64,000 bases of DNA from Salicibibacter cibi (GTDB lineage: Bacteria > Bacillota > Bacilli > Bacillales > Marinococcaceae). Below the pieces are notes generated by a model. That model searched no databases and was not told the origin of the DNA. It was given only the letters and a program-made list of their open reading frames with translations. Positions 62,379 through 64,000 of this stretch are shown piece by piece. Position numbers and translations under genes: made by a program. The stretch covers positions 496,001 to 560,000 of the forward strand of contig NZ_CP054706.1 in NCBI RefSeq assembly GCF_016495865.1, read 5' to 3'. Positions within the stretch are counted from its first letter, which is position 1. Each line of letters begins with the position of its first letter.

Positions 62379-64000
62379 ATGAGATGGCGATCCATTTTGG
62401 CGGTAACATTATTAGTGCCTTTGATGATAAGCCTACATTCACCGAGCGTCGTACAGTTAAATGCTCAGGAAGAAGTTGAACCTAACGAGATCGAATCCAT
62501 TATGGACGATATGACGTTGGAGGAAAAAGTCGGGCAACTTTTTATTGTTCATGTCTATGGAGAAACGCCGACTGACCCGAATTATGAAGAAGAAAATCTA
62601 GAAAATGATCGCGGTGGAGAGAACTTTAAGGAAGTGATTGAAAATTACCATCCCGGCGGTGTGATTTATTTTAACTGGGCCGATAATATCGGCATGCCTG
62701 TGGATACATCGCAGGTGAACGCCCTTTCCAACGGGATTCAGGATATCGCGATGGATGAAGGGTCGTCTATACCCATGTTTGTATCAACGGATCAGGAAGG
62801 TGGCATTGTCGCGCGTGTAACAGAACCTGCCACGACATTCCCGGGTAACATGGCGATTGGCGCGACCGGATCTTCAGCCTACGCGGAACAGTCTGCGGAA
62901 ATCCTGGGCGAAGAGATGAAAAAGTTAGGCATAAATATGAACTTTGCACCGACATTGGATGTAAATGTTAACCCGGACAACCCTGTCATCGGTGTTCGCT
63001 CTTATTCTGAGGATCCCGATTTAGTCTCAGATTTAGGGATTTCCCAAATTCAAGGGTTCCAATCGGAAGACGTAATTTCGACGGCGAAGCATTTTCCCGG
63101 CCATGGAGATACGGATGTTGACTCTCACTACGGACTTCCAATTATTGAAAAAGATATGGATACGTTGCTTGCAGAAGATTTGCCTCCATTTAAAGATGCC
63201 ATTGAGCATGGAGTGGACGCGATTATGCCGGCTCATATTGTTGTTCCTGCGCTGGATGATTCGGAGCTTCCTGCTACGTTTTCCGAACCGATCCTAACGG
63301 ATTATTTGCGTGGCGAGTTAGGTTATGACGGGCTAATTGTGACCGACGGTCTTGATATGGACGGTGTCGACGTCATACCGGAAGAAGAAGTACCGGTGGA
63401 AGCCTTTAAAGCCGGAGTCGATATGCTGTTGGATCCACCGGATATTGATTTGGCATACAACGCGATGCTTGATGCCGTCGAAGATGGTGAAATCAGTGAA
63501 GATCGACTAGATGCGTCTGTTTACCGCATTTTGGACAAAAAAATGGAACAGGATTTGTTCGGTGATCCATACGAAGACCCTGAAGCAGTTGATCAGATCG
63601 GAAGCGACGAAAATCTTCAATTGGCAGAGGACATGACAGACGATAGCATTACCCTCGTTAAAAATGACGATGACGTTCTTCCATTAGATTATGATACAGA
63701 CTTGCTGGTTACCGGTCCTGAATCCGGAAAACCGGATGTGCTCTCGGATCTTTTACCTGAGACTGAAAGCTATGAAACGAGCGACAGCCCAACAGATGCA
63801 GAAATCGAGGAAGCCGTTTCTTTAGCGGAAAATAAAGATATGGTTGTTGTGCCGACGTCTTCCGCCCATTTGGAAGAGGAGCAGCAAGAATTAGTCACTG
63901 CTTTTCAAGAGACAGGCACATCGGTTGTCGTTGCTGCCACGGGCAATCCATATGACATCGCGGAATTTCCTGATGTCGAAGCCTACTTAACGACCTATGG
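62379..64000 (+). CDS. nagZ: Exported GH3 beta-N-acetylhexosaminidase, 5' part
   Basis: The frame from ATG 62379 (7 bases after AAAGGTGG) stays open to the right edge, giving more than 540 residues. A signal peptide (~1-33) ends near LNAQ. The GH3 domain follows with MTLEEKVGQLFIVH, FVSTDQEGGIVARV, NMNFAPTLDVN, the NagZ-type histidine motif KHFPGHGDTDVDSHYGLP near residue 237 and the nucleophile Asp in IVTDGLDMDG near 323. A C-terminal alpha/beta domain has begun (LVKNDDDVLPLDYD). This is the layout of Bacillus NagZ (YbbD), which removes N-acetylglucosamine from muropeptides outside the cell. It fits the peptidase island upstream. Confidence 0.92.
   Translation, partial: MRWRSILAVTLLVPLMISLHSPSVVQLNAQEEVEPNEIESIMDDMTLEEKVGQLFIVHVYGETPTDPNYEEENLENDRGGENFKEVIENYHPGGVIYFNWADNIGMPVDTSQVNALSNGIQDIAMDEGSSIPMFVSTDQEGGIVARVTEPATTFPGNMAIGATGSSAYAEQSAEILGEEMKKLGINMNFAPTLDVNVNPDNPVIGVRSYSEDPDLVSDLGISQIQGFQSEDVISTAKHFPGHGDTDVDSHYGLPIIEKDMDTLLAEDLPPFKDAIEHGVDAIMPAHIVVPALDDSELPATFSEPILTDYLRGELGYDGLIVTDGLDMDGVDVIPEEEVPVEAFKAGVDMLLDPPDIDLAYNAMLDAVEDGEISEDRLDASVYRILDKKMEQDLFGDPYEDPEAVDQIGSDENLQLAEDMTDDSITLVKNDDDVLPLDYDTDLLVTGPESGKPDVLSDLLPETESYETSDSPTDAEIEEAVSLAENKDMVVVPTSSAHLEEEQQELVTAFQETGTSVVVAATGNPYDIAEFPDVEAYLTTY

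Noticed and set aside
62185..62382. Independent 65-residue gene after the second M14 gene
   Set aside because: Its similarity to the start of the M28 domain of the paralogue shows it is an out-of-frame remnant.

Overview
The window is a bacterial chromosome segment that reads like a haloalkaliphilic member of the Bacillaceae. The evidence is Bacillus-type ribosome binding sites with many GTG and TTG starts, perfect or near-perfect CcpA (cre) boxes, SipW/CalY-type matrix genes, a TPP riboswitch ahead of ylmB-tenA, and exported proteins that are extremely rich in Asp and Glu. No rRNA, tRNA or CRISPR array was seen.

1-8.7 kb: a tripartite tricarboxylate transporter (the end of tctC, then tctB and tctA) faces a minus-strand catabolic operon: a second tctC, a malate/L-lactate dehydrogenase, an aldehyde dehydrogenase and an iron alcohol dehydrogenase. 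This operon is decaying. The dehydrogenase of the Ldh2 family has two lesions, and the aldehyde dehydrogenase is split by an IS630-type element with a clean TA duplication. 8.7-10.7 kb: a DDE-transposase gene and the relic of another IS630 end.

10.7-15.1 kb (minus strand): a carnitine-like CoA module (CaiB-type CoA-transferase, crotonase, gamma-carbonic-anhydrase-like protein), a GntR/FCD repressor with a palindromic operator, and an AraC activator. 15.2-31.5 kb (plus strand): an SDR and a TRAP transporter behind a perfect cre box, then a four-carbon acid sugar kinase, PdxA2, a complete NikABCDE nickel importer, a KdgT-type permease and the complete nickel-pincer set LarA-LarE-LarB-LarC. I read 19-31.5 kb as one pathway: the LarA homologue may epimerise a C4 sugar acid at C2 (for example D-erythronate to D-threonate), which the kinase and PdxA2 convert to dihydroxyacetone phosphate, with NikABCDE supplying nickel.

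31.6-34.5 kb: a YciI protein, a group II (probably IIC) intron with a broken reverse transcriptase, and a worn IS630 relic. 34.5-36.7 kb: thiamine salvage (tenA, ylmB) under a TPP riboswitch. 36.9-39.5 kb: 5-oxoprolinase pxpB-pxpC-pxpA. 39.6-45.4 kb: an oxalate/formate-type MFS carrier, a formate dehydrogenase, a DUF1641 protein and fdhD. 45.6 kb: a short heptad-repeat coiled-coil protein.

46-64 kb: an island of exported enzymes acting on peptides and cell-wall-like substrates: two gamma-glutamyltransferases, a D-aminoacylase-like amidohydrolase, an M19 dipeptidase, two M14 carboxypeptidases (one with an added M28 peptidase) and a GH3 N-acetylhexosaminidase. They are interleaved with SipW and two nearly identical CalY/TasA-like fibre proteins. 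Five of the enzymes carry the same acidic C-terminal or inter-domain module of about 80 residues (FIMAH-like). Together this looks like an extracellular, possibly matrix-bound, system for taking apart gamma-glutamyl and D-amino-acid polymers such as peptidoglycan or poly-gamma-glutamate. Its end products would fit the nearby 5-oxoprolinase.
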